From positions 1,240,001 through 1,304,000 of the forward strand of contig NZ_CP069717.1 of the NCBI RefSeq assembly GCF_024971095.1: DNA of 64,000 bases. Reading direction: 5' to 3'. Position numbers and translations under genes: made by a program. The notes below the pieces were generated by a model. The model was not told where the DNA came from. It saw only the letters and a program-made list of their open reading frames with translations, and ran no database searches. This DNA comes from Microbacterium neungamense (GTDB taxonomy: Bacteria > Actinomycetota > Actinomycetes > Actinomycetales > Microbacteriaceae). Below, one piece after another: positions 16,197 to 24,147 of this stretch; position 1 is the first letter of the stretch; each line of letters opens with the position of its first letter.

Positions 16197-17534
16197 ATGG
16201 ACAAGCAGCGCGATTTCGTGCTCCGCACGATCGAGGAGCGCGGCGTCAAGTTCGTGCGCCTGTGGTTCACCGACGTCATCGGCACGCTGAAATCCGTGGC
16301 GATCGCCCCGGCCGAGGTCGAGGGCGCCTTCGCGGAGGGCATCGGCTTCGACGGCTCCGCCATCGAGGGCCTCACGCGCAGCTTCGAGTCGGACCTGCTC
16401 GCGCAGCCCGACCCGACCACGTTCCAGATCCTGCCGTGGCGGGGTGAGATCGACCCCACCGCGCGCATGTTCTGCGACCTGACCACGCCGGACGGCCGCC
16501 CGGCGGTCTCCGACCCGCGGCACGTGCTGCGCCGCACCCTGGCGAAGGCCGCGGATGCCGGGTTCACCTTCTACACGCATCCGGAGATCGAGTTCTACCT
16601 GCTGAAGTCGTCCTCATTCGGGCCGGAGGGCCCGGTGCCGGTCGACTCGGCGGGCTACTTCGACAACGTCCCCGGCGGCACGGCGCACGACTTCCGGCGC
16701 CGCTCGGTGCGGATGCTGGAGGACCTGGGCATCTCCGTCGAGTACAGCCACCACGAGGGCGGCCCGGGCCAGAACGAGATCGACCTGCGTTACGCGGACG
16801 CGCTCACCACGGCCGACAACATCATGACGTTCCGCACCGTGATCAAGGAGGTCGCGATCGAGCAGGGCGTGTACGCGACGTTCATGCCCAAGCCGCTCAC
16901 CGACCATCCCGGCAGCGGCATGCACACGCACATGTCGTTGTTCGAGGGCGACACCAACGCGTTCTACGAGGCGGGTGCGGAGTACCAGCTGTCCCTGATC
17001 GGGCGGCAGTTCATCGCCGGCCTGCTGCGGCACGCGAACGAGATCGCCGCGGTCACGAACCAGTTCGTGAACTCGTACAAGCGGCTGTGGGGCGGGGACG
17101 AGGCCCCGAGCTTCGTGACCTGGGGACACAACAACCGGTCGGCCCTGGTGCGCGTGCCGATGTACAAGCCGAACAAGGGGCAGTCCACCCGGGTCGAGTA
17201 CCGGGCGCTGGATTCCGCCGCGAACCCGTACCTGGCGTTCGCGCTCATGCTCGCCGCCGGGCTGAAGGGCATCGAGAAGGGCTACGAGCTGCCGCCGGAG
17301 GCGGAGAACAACGTGTGGTCGCTGAGCGACTCCGAGCGCCGCGCCCTCGGGTACGCCCCGCTGCCGGCCAGCCTGGACCACGCGCTGGAGTACATGGAGG
17401 AGTCCGAGCTGGTCGCCGAGACGCTGGGCGAGCAGGTGTTCAACTACGTCCTGCTCAACAAGCGCAAGGAGTGGGAGGCCTACCGGGGTCAGGTGACGCC
17501 GTTCGAGCTCAAGAGCAACCTCGAGCTGCTCTGA
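16197..17534 (+). CDS. glnA2: Glutamine synthetase-like enzyme GlnA2
   Basis: A 445-aa member of the GS-I fold, ligating ammonia or an amine to glutamate with ATP. The beta-grasp domain is followed by the catalytic barrel: EIEFY, HHEGGPGQNEIDLRY, GSGMHTHMSL and the R-rich STRVEYRALDSAANPYL. The adenylylation Tyr of GlnA1 is missing: the equivalent stretch reads NNVWSLSDSE rather than DLYELP, so GlnE should not modify it. Actinobacterial GlnA2 proteins vary from true GS to poly-gamma-glutamyl or polyamine ligases; which one cannot be read here. GAGAG precedes the ATG. It lies in the order SPOR-like, glnA2, glnE, as in Mycobacterium. Confidence 0.93.
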   Translation: MDKQRDFVLRTIEERGVKFVRLWFTDVIGTLKSVAIAPAEVEGAFAEGIGFDGSAIEGLTRSFESDLLAQPDPTTFQILPWRGEIDPTARMFCDLTTPDGRPAVSDPRHVLRRTLAKAADAGFTFYTHPEIEFYLLKSSSFGPEGPVPVDSAGYFDNVPGGTAHDFRRRSVRMLEDLGISVEYSHHEGGPGQNEIDLRYADALTTADNIMTFRTVIKEVAIEQGVYATFMPKPLTDHPGSGMHTHMSLFEGDTNAFYEAGAEYQLSLIGRQFIAGLLRHANEIAAVTNQFVNSYKRLWGGDEAPSFVTWGHNNRSALVRVPMYKPNKGQSTRVEYRALDSAANPYLAFALMLAAGLKGIEKGYELPPEAENNVWSLSDSERRALGYAPLPASLDHALEYMEESELVAETLGEQVFNYVLLNKRKEWEAYRGQVTPFELKSNLELL

Positions 17535-17555
17535 CGTTCCGGCGATGAACCGATC

Positions 17556-20540
17556 GTGATGGCCCGCCCCGACGCGTCCGTCTCGCTGTCGGCGCTCGCA
17601 CGGCTCGGGTTCGTCGAGCTGTCGCCCGCCTCGGCGCGCCTCGAGGAGCTGTCCGCGCTGACCGGCGTCGACCGGGCGGACCTCGTCGACGGGCTCTCCG
17701 CCGCCGACCCGGACGGCGCTCTGGACGGACTGCTGCGGGTCGCCCGCCGCGACTACGCGCGGGTCGCGGCGCTCCTCGGCGACGAGGAGCTGCGGCCGGC
17801 GACGTGGCGGCTGTTCGGCGCCTCCGCCGGGCTCGCACGGTTCTTCGAGCGGCATCCGTCGCAGCTGCAGGCGGATGCGGTGAGCCGCACCGCCCTGCCG
17901 GACGCCGCCGAGCTGCGCGAGCGGATGCTGGCCGCTGTGGGCGCGACCGATGGCTTCGCCACGGCCGCCTCCCCGGCGGTCGCGCTGCGCGTGTGCTACC
18001 GGCGCTGCCTGGCCGAGATCGCCGCGGCCGACCTGGCATCCGCGGACCCGGTGGCGGCGATCCCCGCCGTGTCCGCCTGCCTGGCGGATGCCGCCGCCGC
18101 GGCCCTCGACGCCGCCCTCGCGGTCGCCCGGGCCGAACTGGGCGGCGGGGATCCGGCATCCGTCGCCGCACGCGAGGTCGCGGCGACCCGGCTCGCGATC
18201 ATCGGCATGGGCAAGGCGGGCGCCCGGGAGCTCAACTACGTCAGCGACGTCGACGTGATCTTCGTGGCCGGCACCGCGGACGAGGAGCTGCTGCCGGAGC
18301 CGCGGGCGATCGACATCGCCACCCGCCTCGCCCGCGGCACGATGCGCGTGCTCTCCGGCGTGGAGACCGAGCCTCCGCTGTGGGAGGTGGACGCTGCCCT
18401 GCGCCCCGAGGGCAAGCAGGGCGCGCTGGTGCGCTCCCTCGCCGCGCACCTGGCGTACTACGACCGCTGGGCGAAGAGCTGGGAGTTCCAGGCGCTGCTG
18501 AAGGCCCGCGCGATCGCGGGGGACGCGGAGCTGGGCGCCGCGTACATCGATGCGCTGCAGCCGAAGGTGTTCTCCAGCGCGGCCCGCGAGGACTTCGTCG
18601 GCAGCGTGCAGCGGATGCGGGAGCGGGTCACCGAGCACATCCCGCCGGACGACGTGCCGTACCAGCTCAAGCTCGGACCGGGCGGGCTGCGCGACATCGA
18701 GTTCACGGTGCAGCTGCTGCAGCTGGTGCACGGGCTCACCGACGCGACGCTGCGCACCCGGGGGACGCTGGAGTCGCTGGACGCGCTCGTCGCGGGCGGC
18801 TACATCGGACGCGCCGAGGCGGCCTCGTTCGCGCGGGACTACTGCGTGCTGCGGCTGCTGGAGCACCGGCTGCAGCTGGCGGACCTGCAGCGCACGCATC
18901 TGATGCCGCGCGCCGAGCACGCGCTGCGGTCGCTGGCGCGTGCGACCGGCCTCGCCGACACCGGCGACGGGGTGCAGCGGGTCTGGGAGGGCGTGCGGCG
19001 CGAGGTGCGCGACCTGCACACCCGGCTGTTCTACCGTCCGCTGCTGAGCGCCGTCGCCTCGCTGCCCGAGGAGGAGCGCGAGCTGTCCCCGGAGCAGGCC
19101 GGCGACCGTCTCGCCGCGATCGGGTTCCGCGACCCCGCGGGCGCGCTGCGCCACATCGCCGCGCTCACCTCGGGGCTGAGCCGCAAGGCCACCATCCAGC
19201 GGCACCTGATGCCGGTGATGCTGCGCTGGTTCGCGGACGGCACCGACCCGGACTACGGCCTGCTCGCGTTCCGGCGGATCAGCGAGCGCCTCGGCGACAC
19301 CCCGTGGTTCCTGCGGATGCTGCGCGATTCGTCCGGCGCCGCGGAGCGGCTGACGACGCTGCTGACCGCGTCGCGCTACGTCGGCGAGCTGATGGAGTGG
19401 ATCCCGGAGTCCGTGGCCTGGCTGGACGGCACGGATGCCCTGCAGCCGCGCGGCCAGGCGGCGCTGGACGAGGAGGCCCGCGCGATCCAGACCCGCCACG
19501 ACCGGGCCAAGGACGCGTTCCGGGCGGTGCGGGCGCTGCGCCGCCGCGAGCTGCTGCGCACGGCGATGGGCGCGGTGCTCGACGTGCTCGACATCGACCA
19601 GGTCGCGCAGGCGCTCACCGACATCACGGATGCCACGATCCAGGCGGCGCTGCGGGCGGTGCGGCGCGAGGTGGTGCCGCCCGAGGACGACGCCCTGGAC
19701 TTCTCGATCATCGCGATGGGCCGTTTCGGCGGCGGCGAGCTCGGGTTCGGGTCGGATGCCGACGTGCTGTTCGTCTACGAACCGAACGGGGTGGACCCGC
19801 ATCGGGCGCAGCAGCTGTCCAGCCGGATCGTCGCCGGTCTGCGGGAGCAGCTCGACGATCACCGGGTGCCGCTCGAGCTCGACGCGGACCTGCGCCCCGA
19901 GGGCCGCAACGGTCCGATCGTGCGCACCCTGGACGCGTATGCGCAGTACTACCGGCGCTGGTCGCTGTCCTGGGAGTCGCAGGCGCTGCTGCGCGCCCGC
20001 GGCGTGGCCGGCAGCGGCAAGCTCATCGCCCGGTTCCTCGAGCTCGCGGACGGCGTCCGGTATCCGGCGGAGATCGCGGTGCAGGACGTGCGGGAGATCA
20101 AGCGGATCAAGGCGCGGGTCGAGGGGGAGCGTCTGCCGCAGGGCGCGGATCCGCGCCGGCATCTCAAGCTCGGCCCTGGCACCCTCAGCGACGTGGAGTG
20201 GATGGTGCAGATCCTGCAGCTGCAGCACGCGCACCGCATCCCGGCGCTGCGCACCACGTCCACGCTGCGGGCGCTGCAGGTGGCGGCGGAGGAGGGGCTG
20301 ATCCCGGCGGATGCCGCGGCGCTGCTGCGCGAGGCGTGGGTGCTGTCCAGCCGGCTGCGCTCGGCGATGACGCTGCTGACCGGGCAGACCAGGGACGTGC
20401 TGCCGGCCGATCTGCGGGAGCTGGACGGGGTGGGGCGGATCCTCGGCTACCCCGACCGCTCGGGGGCGGTGGTCGAGGAGGACTACCTCCGGGTCACACG
20501 GCGGGCGCGGCGGGTGTTCGAGCAGCTGTTCTACGGATGA
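17556..20540 (+). CDS. glnE: Bifunctional glutamine synthetase adenylyltransferase/deadenylylase
   Basis: A 994-aa enzyme that adenylylates and deadenylylates GlnA1 in response to nitrogen. Two nucleotidyltransferase domains are visible: the N-terminal one with MGKAGARELNYVSDVDVIFV near residues 210-230, and the C-terminal one with MGRFGGGELGFGSDADVLFV near 720-740. Each keeps the G-S-D-x-D metal motif and is followed by a helical GlnD_UR_UTase-type domain. Its target, GlnA1 with Tyr402 in DLYELP, is encoded 1 kb downstream. The start is GTG 17556 or the adjacent ATG 17559. It overlaps an ATG that may start the next gene (ATGA at 20537). Confidence 0.97.
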   Translation: MMARPDASVSLSALARLGFVELSPASARLEELSALTGVDRADLVDGLSAADPDGALDGLLRVARRDYARVAALLGDEELRPATWRLFGASAGLARFFERHPSQLQADAVSRTALPDAAELRERMLAAVGATDGFATAASPAVALRVCYRRCLAEIAAADLASADPVAAIPAVSACLADAAAAALDAALAVARAELGGGDPASVAAREVAATRLAIIGMGKAGARELNYVSDVDVIFVAGTADEELLPEPRAIDIATRLARGTMRVLSGVETEPPLWEVDAALRPEGKQGALVRSLAAHLAYYDRWAKSWEFQALLKARAIAGDAELGAAYIDALQPKVFSSAAREDFVGSVQRMRERVTEHIPPDDVPYQLKLGPGGLRDIEFTVQLLQLVHGLTDATLRTRGTLESLDALVAGGYIGRAEAASFARDYCVLRLLEHRLQLADLQRTHLMPRAEHALRSLARATGLADTGDGVQRVWEGVRREVRDLHTRLFYRPLLSAVASLPEEERELSPEQAGDRLAAIGFRDPAGALRHIAALTSGLSRKATIQRHLMPVMLRWFADGTDPDYGLLAFRRISERLGDTPWFLRMLRDSSGAAERLTTLLTASRYVGELMEWIPESVAWLDGTDALQPRGQAALDEEARAIQTRHDRAKDAFRAVRALRRRELLRTAMGAVLDVLDIDQVAQALTDITDATIQAALRAVRREVVPPEDDALDFSIIAMGRFGGGELGFGSDADVLFVYEPNGVDPHRAQQLSSRIVAGLREQLDDHRVPLELDADLRPEGRNGPIVRTLDAYAQYYRRWSLSWESQALLRARGVAGSGKLIARFLELADGVRYPAEIAVQDVREIKRIKARVEGERLPQGADPRRHLKLGPGTLSDVEWMVQILQLQHAHRIPALRTTSTLRALQVAAEEGLIPADAAALLREAWVLSSRLRSAMTLLTGQTRDVLPADLRELDGVGRILGYPDRSGAVVEEDYLRVTRRARRVFEQLFYG

Positions 20541-20566
20541 AGGGGGATTCGGCGAGGATGGGACAC

Positions 20567-21508
20567 ATGGCAGAGACGACGGAGGCGCGGCGTTCCGCCG
20601 CGGTGATCTGGAACCCCTCGAAGGTGGACGAGGACGAGTTGCGGACCGCGGTCGACGCGGCGCTCGGCGAGGACGTGCTGTGGCTGGAGACCAGCGAGGA
20701 GGACCCGGGCCGCGGGATGGCTGAGCAGGCCATCGCGGAGGGCCGGGATCTGCTCATCGCGGTCGGCGGGGACGGCACGGTCCGCGCGGTGGCGGAGGCC
20801 GTCGCCGGCACGGAGGCCGCGCTCGGGATCGTGCCGCGGGGCACCGGGAACCTGCTCGCCCGCAATCTCGGCATCCCGCTCGGCGACATCCCCGCGGCGC
20901 TGGCGCGGATCAGCGCGGGGGAGGAGCGTCCGCTCGACCTGGGCTGGGTGACGCTGGGCGAGGATGCCGAGGAGCAGGCGTTCGCGGTCATGATCGGCTT
21001 CGGGCTGGACGCGCAGATGCTCGCGGAGACCGACGACGACCTGAAGGCGAAGGCCGGGTGGCTGGCGTACGTGCAGGCCCTGGGCCGGGCGGCCGCGGCG
21101 ACCGAGCTGGTCGGCGCGCAGATCGCGCTGGACGACGAGGAGCCGGAGGCGACCAGCATCCACACCATGCTGATCGGCAACTGCGGCACCATCCAGGGCG
21201 GCATCACGCTGCTGCCGGATGCGAAGCCCGACGACGGCCGGCTGGACGTCCTCCTGGTCAGCGCCGACGACGTGGCCGGCTGGATCGACACGGCGCGGTC
21301 GGTGCTGTGGGACAACGGCCTGAAGCGCCTACTGCAGCGGTCCGTCGATGTCAGCGCCGTGAGCACGGATTCCGCGACGCACGCGTCGGCGGAGCGCATC
21401 CGGGTGAAGCTGCTGGAGCCGCAGCCGTTCGAGATCGACGGCGAGGAGGCCGGCGAGGTGTCCGAGTTCAGCGTGCGTGTGCAGAAGGGCGCGTTGCGCG
21501 TGCTCTGA
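20567..21508 (+). CDS. Diacylglycerol/lipid kinase family protein (DAGK catalytic domain)
   Basis: A 313-aa kinase of the YegS/DgkB group. The nucleotide loop reads AVGGDGTVRAVAEAV (about residues 62-77) and is followed by PRGTGNLLARNLGIPLGD. The C-terminal half is the beta-sandwich that ends in QPFEIDGEEAG. It phosphorylates a lipid or sphingoid base in the membrane; in actinobacteria such enzymes often handle diacylglycerol. Three in-frame ATGs compete: 20537 (overlapping the glnE stop as ATGA), 20558 and 20567. The last is used because GAGGAT lies upstream. It is coupled to glnE and ends at a strong bidirectional terminator. Confidence 0.88.
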   Translation: MAETTEARRSAAVIWNPSKVDEDELRTAVDAALGEDVLWLETSEEDPGRGMAEQAIAEGRDLLIAVGGDGTVRAVAEAVAGTEAALGIVPRGTGNLLARNLGIPLGDIPAALARISAGEERPLDLGWVTLGEDAEEQAFAVMIGFGLDAQMLAETDDDLKAKAGWLAYVQALGRAAAATELVGAQIALDDEEPEATSIHTMLIGNCGTIQGGITLLPDAKPDDGRLDVLLVSADDVAGWIDTARSVLWDNGLKRLLQRSVDVSAVSTDSATHASAERIRVKLLEPQPFEIDGEEAGEVSEFSVRVQKGALRVL

Positions 21509-21557
21509 GCCCGGTCAGGGCGTGGAGAGTGGGGTGGGGTGTGACGCCCCAGACACC

Positions 21558-21596
21558 CGAAAGCCCGCCCCGGCAGGTGACCGGGACGGGCTTTCG
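21558..21596. terminator. Bidirectional terminator between the lipid kinase gene and glnA1
   Basis: CGAAAGCCCG (21558-21567) pairs with CGGGCTTTCG (21587-21596). The stem continues inward through CCCCGG / CCGGG with one mismatch. Confidence 0.88.
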
Positions 21597-21604
21597 CGAA
21601 GGGG

Positions 21605-23029
21605 TCAGACCCCGTAGTACAGCTCGTACTCGTACGGGTGCGGACGCTGCGCCATCGGCAGGATCTCCTTCTCGTACTTGTACTCGATCCAGGTGTCGAT
21701 GAGCTCCTTGGTGAACACGCCGCCCTCGAGGAGGAAGTCGTGGTCGTTGCGGAGCGCCTCGAGCGAGTCCAGCAGCGAGTTCGGCACCTGCGGGATGTTC
21801 TTGGCCTCCTCCGGCGGGAGCTCGTAGAGGTCCTTGTCGATCGGCTCCATCGGCTCGATGCGGTTCTTGATGCCGTCCAGGCCCGCCATCATCTGGGCCG
21901 CGAAGGCGAGGTACGGGTTGCCCGACGCGTCCGGCACGCGGAACTCGATGCGCTTGGCCTTCGGGTTCGAGCCGGTGAGCGGGATGCGGATCGCGGCCGA
22001 GCGGTTGCCGGCGGAGTAGGCCAGGTTCACCGGCGCCTCGAAGTGCTTCACCAGGCGGTGGTAGCTGTTCAGGGTCGGGTTGGTGAAGGCCAGGACGGCG
22101 TGCGCGTGCTTGAGCAGGCCGCCGATGTACCAGCGCGCGGTGTCGCTGAGCTGGCCGTAGCCGGTCTCGTCGAAGAACAGCGGCTTGCCGTCGAGCCACA
22201 GCGACTGGTGGGTGTGCATGCCCGAGCCGTTGTCGCCGAACAGCGGCTTCGGCATGAAGGTCGCCGTCTTGCCCCACTCCTGGGCGGTGTTCTTGACGAT
22301 GTACTTGAACTTCAGCACGTCGTCGGCCGCGCGCACCATGGTGTCGAAGCGGTAGTTGATCTCCGCCTGACCCGCGGTGCCCACCTCGTGGTGCGAGCGC
22401 TCGACGATGAGGCCGGCGTCGGCGAGCTTGAGGACGATGTCGTCGCGCAGGTCGGCCTGCTTGTCGACCGGGGAGACGGGGAAGTAGCCGCCCTTGAACG
22501 GGGTCTTGTTGCCGAGGTTCCCGCCCTCCTCCTTGCGACCCGAGTTCCAGGCGGCCTCGTCCGAGTCCACGGCGTAGAAGCTCTTGCCGGCGGTGACCTC
22601 GTAGCGCACCTCGTCGAAGATGTAGAACTCCGCCTCGGGTGCGAAGTACGCGGTGTCGGCGATGCCGGTGGAGGCGAGGTACTTCTCCGCCTTCTTGGCG
22701 ACCTGGCGCGGGTCCTTCGAGTAGATCTCGCCGGTGCGCGGGTTGTAGATGTCGAAGACCATGATCAGCGTCTTCTCGGCCCGGAACGGGTCGAGGTAGG
22801 CCGTGGTGACGTCCGGGATGAGCTGCATGTCGGACTCGTGGATGCTGGCGAAGCCGCGGATCGAGGAGCCGTCGAACAGCTGGCCGTCACGGAAGAAGTC
22901 CTCGTCGACCGCCGAAGCGGGGATGTTGAAGTGCTGCTGAACACCGGGGAGGTCGGTGAAGCGGATGTCGAGGAACTTGACGTCCTGCTCCTTGATGTAC
23001 TGGAGCACCTCTGCGGGATCTGTGAACAT
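21605..23029 (-). CDS. glnA: Glutamine synthetase type I, GlnA1
   Basis: A 474-aa dodecameric GS-I-beta enzyme, the main ammonia-assimilating glutamine synthetase. It has DGSSIRGF near the N-terminus, the catalytic [42 protein letters not shown] and the ADP/glutamate-binding [17 protein letters not shown]. The adenylylation site Tyr402 is present in [11 protein letters not shown], so it is the expected GlnE substrate. AGGAG lies 7 nt before the ATG. It is expressed alone and is preceded by a four-element GlnR box at 23089-23126, so nitrogen control at the promoter adds to the post-translational control. Confidence 0.98.
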   Translation of the reverse strand: MFTDPAEVLQYIKEQDVKFLDIRFTDLPGVQQHFNIPASAVDEDFFRDGQLFDGSSIRGFASIHESDMQLIPDVTTAYLDPFRAEKTLIMVFDIYNPRTGEIYSKDPRQVAKKAEKYLASTGIADTAYFAPEAEFYIFDEVRYEVTAGKSFYAVDSDEAAWNSGRKEEGGNLGNKTPFKGGYFPVSPVDKQADLRDDIVLKLADAGLIVERSHHEVGTAGQAEINYRFDTMVRAADDVLKFKYIVKNTAQEWGKTATFMPKPLFGDNGSGMHTHQSLWLDGKPLFFDETGYGQLSDTARWYIGGLLKHAHAVLAFTNPTLNSYHRLVKHFEAPVNLAYSAGNRSAAIRIPLTGSNPKAKRIEFRVPDASGNPYLAFAAQMMAGLDGIKNRIEPMEPIDKDLYELPPEEAKNIPQVPNSLLDSLEALRNDHDFLLEGGVFTKELIDTWIEYKYEKEILPMAQRPHPYEYELYYGV

Positions 23030-23063
23030 GAACGACTCCTGGATCGGGTACTGGTCGATTGCA

Positions 23064-23069
23064 ACCTTA
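23064..23069 (-). promoter_or_regulatory. Possible glnA -10 element
   Basis: TAAGGT on the minus strand, 20 bp downstream of the GlnR box. Seventeen bp upstream is AAACGG, a very poor -35, which would suit an activator-dependent promoter. Confidence 0.35.
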
Positions 23070-23088
23070 CGCAGGCTATGGCCGACCC

Positions 23089-23126
23089 GTTTCCCGACCG
23101 TGTCCGTCGTGTTTCGGGGATGTTAC
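23089..23126 (-). promoter_or_regulatory. GlnR-type operator upstream of glnA1
   Basis: On the minus strand the sequence reads GTAAC-N6-GAAAC-N6-GACAC-N6-GAAAC. This is the exact 5-6-5-6-5-6-5 layout of the actinobacterial GlnR consensus (gTnAC-n6-GaAAc repeated). Only one base, the A of GACAC, departs from it. GlnR is the OmpR-type nitrogen regulator; its gene is not in the window. Confidence 0.8.
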
Positions 23127-23136
23127 AGCGGCTGGG

Positions 23137-23142
23137 TAGGCT
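23137..23142 (+). promoter_or_regulatory. -10 element for leaderless RDD gene
   Basis: TAGGCT with a 6-bp gap to the GTG at 23149. It lies 11 bp from the GlnR box, so GlnR binding might also affect this promoter. Confidence 0.5.
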
Positions 23143-23148
23143 GAGACG

Positions 23149-23577
23149 GTGACGGATGCCGTGAACGCGTACCCCGGGGAGCGCCTCGGATTGCCGGAGA
23201 GCGGGCCGCGCAGCATCGCCCGGATCGGCCGCCGCGTCGGCGCCCTGCTGATCGACTACACGGCCGCGACGATCATCGCGATCGGCTTCCTCGGCTACGA
23301 CCCGCTCGCGCTGCCGCACGAGGCGGGCTGGCGGCAGTTCGCGCCCATGCTCGTCTTCGCCCTGCTGCAGATCCTGTTCATCCCGACCGCGGGCGGCAGC
23401 CCCGGGCACCGCATCCTCGGGATGCGGGTGGTGCGCATGGGCGGGGGCTGGGTGGGCCTGTGGCGTCCGGTGGTGCGCACGCTGCTGCTCGTGTTCGTCA
23501 TCCCCGCCGTGATCTGGGATGCCGATCAGCGCGGCCTGCACGACAAGGCGGCCAGCACGGTGCTGATCCGCTCCTGA
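23149..23577 (+). CDS. RDD family membrane protein
   Basis: A 142-aa inner-membrane protein. The RDD signature is present as RIGRRVGALLIDYTAA, with Arg/Asp pairs entering the first membrane helix, and the partner motif SPGHRILGMRVVR precedes the last helices. Three hydrophobic segments are visible (about 34-55, 63-80 and 105-125). RDD proteins have been linked to ion transport but most are uncharacterised. An RDD gene beside glnA1 is conserved in Mycobacterium (Rv2219A position). GTG start; a TAGGCT six bp upstream suggests a leaderless transcript. The 3' end faces a REP array. Confidence 0.9.
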   Translation: MTDAVNAYPGERLGLPESGPRSIARIGRRVGALLIDYTAATIIAIGFLGYDPLALPHEAGWRQFAPMLVFALLQILFIPTAGGSPGHRILGMRVVRMGGGWVGLWRPVVRTLLLVFVIPAVIWDADQRGLHDKAASTVLIRS

Positions 23578-23584
23578 AACGGGA

Positions 23585-23641
23585 CGCTTCGACAGGCTCA
23601 GCGTCCGCGGGGGACAGGCTCGGCGTCCGCGGGGGACGGGC
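23585..23641. repeat. Degenerate REP-like array, three copies
   Basis: The first copy (23585-23606) contains GCTTCGACAGGCTCAGCGTCC without its last base match changed; the next two (from 23609 and 23629) have lost the CTTC and changed CTCAG to CTCGG or CTCAT. The array fills the gap between the convergent RDD and zinc-protease genes. Confidence 0.85.
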
Positions 23642-24121
23642 TCATTCCCTGCCGCGGTTGCGGCGGCGCGTCTCACGCGGCGCGCGGCCGCCGAGGAAGG
23701 ACCGGGCCGGGTCGACGACGAAGCCCTGGCGCAGCGCCTCGCGCCCGATCAGCATCCGGAATCCCATCTCGTCACGGTTGCTGAGCGTGACCTCCGCGAG
23801 CACCTCGCGGTCGACGAGTCGCAGCATCAGCTGCACCACGATCCGCTCCTGCGCATGCCCGGACGAGCTGCGCACGGCGCGACGATCGTGCACCGGGAGC
23901 TCGGCGACGACGGCATCCGCCTGGCTGTTCTGCCACGGCCGCACCGTGAACCGCACCCACTCCTCCTCCTCGCGCTCGAACTCGTGCACGTCGTAGGCGT
24001 GCAGCGAGGAGGTGCGGGCGCCGGTGTCGATCTTCGCCTTGATCCAGTCGATGCCGAGGTCGGGCAGCGCGACCCACTCGCGCCACCCCGTCAGCGTGTT
24101 TGAATGAGAGGACCGACCCAC
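23642..24121 (-). CDS. RimB-type retropepsin-like protease (ATP-dependent zinc protease family)
   Basis: A 159-aa protein of the family once annotated 'ATP-dependent zinc protease' (COG4067), now seen as a retropepsin-like aspartic protease. The active-site signature is IKAKIDTGARTSSLHA; the later LIGREALRQGFVVDP segment is also typical. In Proteobacteria the homologue RimB trims poly-glutamate tails made by RimK. Here it is divergent from a RimK-like ligase gene with only 26 bp between the two start codons, so a ligase/protease pair is a fair inference. GTG 24121 is used; upstream in-frame sequence is not conserved. Confidence 0.85.
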   Translation of the reverse strand: MGRSSHSNTLTGWREWVALPDLGIDWIKAKIDTGARTSSLHAYDVHEFEREEEEWVRFTVRPWQNSQADAVVAELPVHDRRAVRSSSGHAQERIVVQLMLRLVDREVLAEVTLSNRDEMGFRMLIGREALRQGFVVDPARSFLGGRAPRETRRRNRGRE

Positions 24122-24147
24122 CCCTACATCCTGGCAGGAAACCCTCT

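Noticed and set aside
16614..20234. A 1206-codon open frame on the minus strand across glnA2 and glnE, and similar long antisense frames elsewhere (for example 51761-57148)
   Set aside because: They are mirror frames of strongly conserved genes in 70 percent GC DNA, with no recognisable domains, extreme Arg/Ala/Gly/His content and no ribosome sites.
23585..23641. Insertion-sequence remnant
   Set aside because: No transposase fragment or target duplication; the sequence is a decayed REP array.
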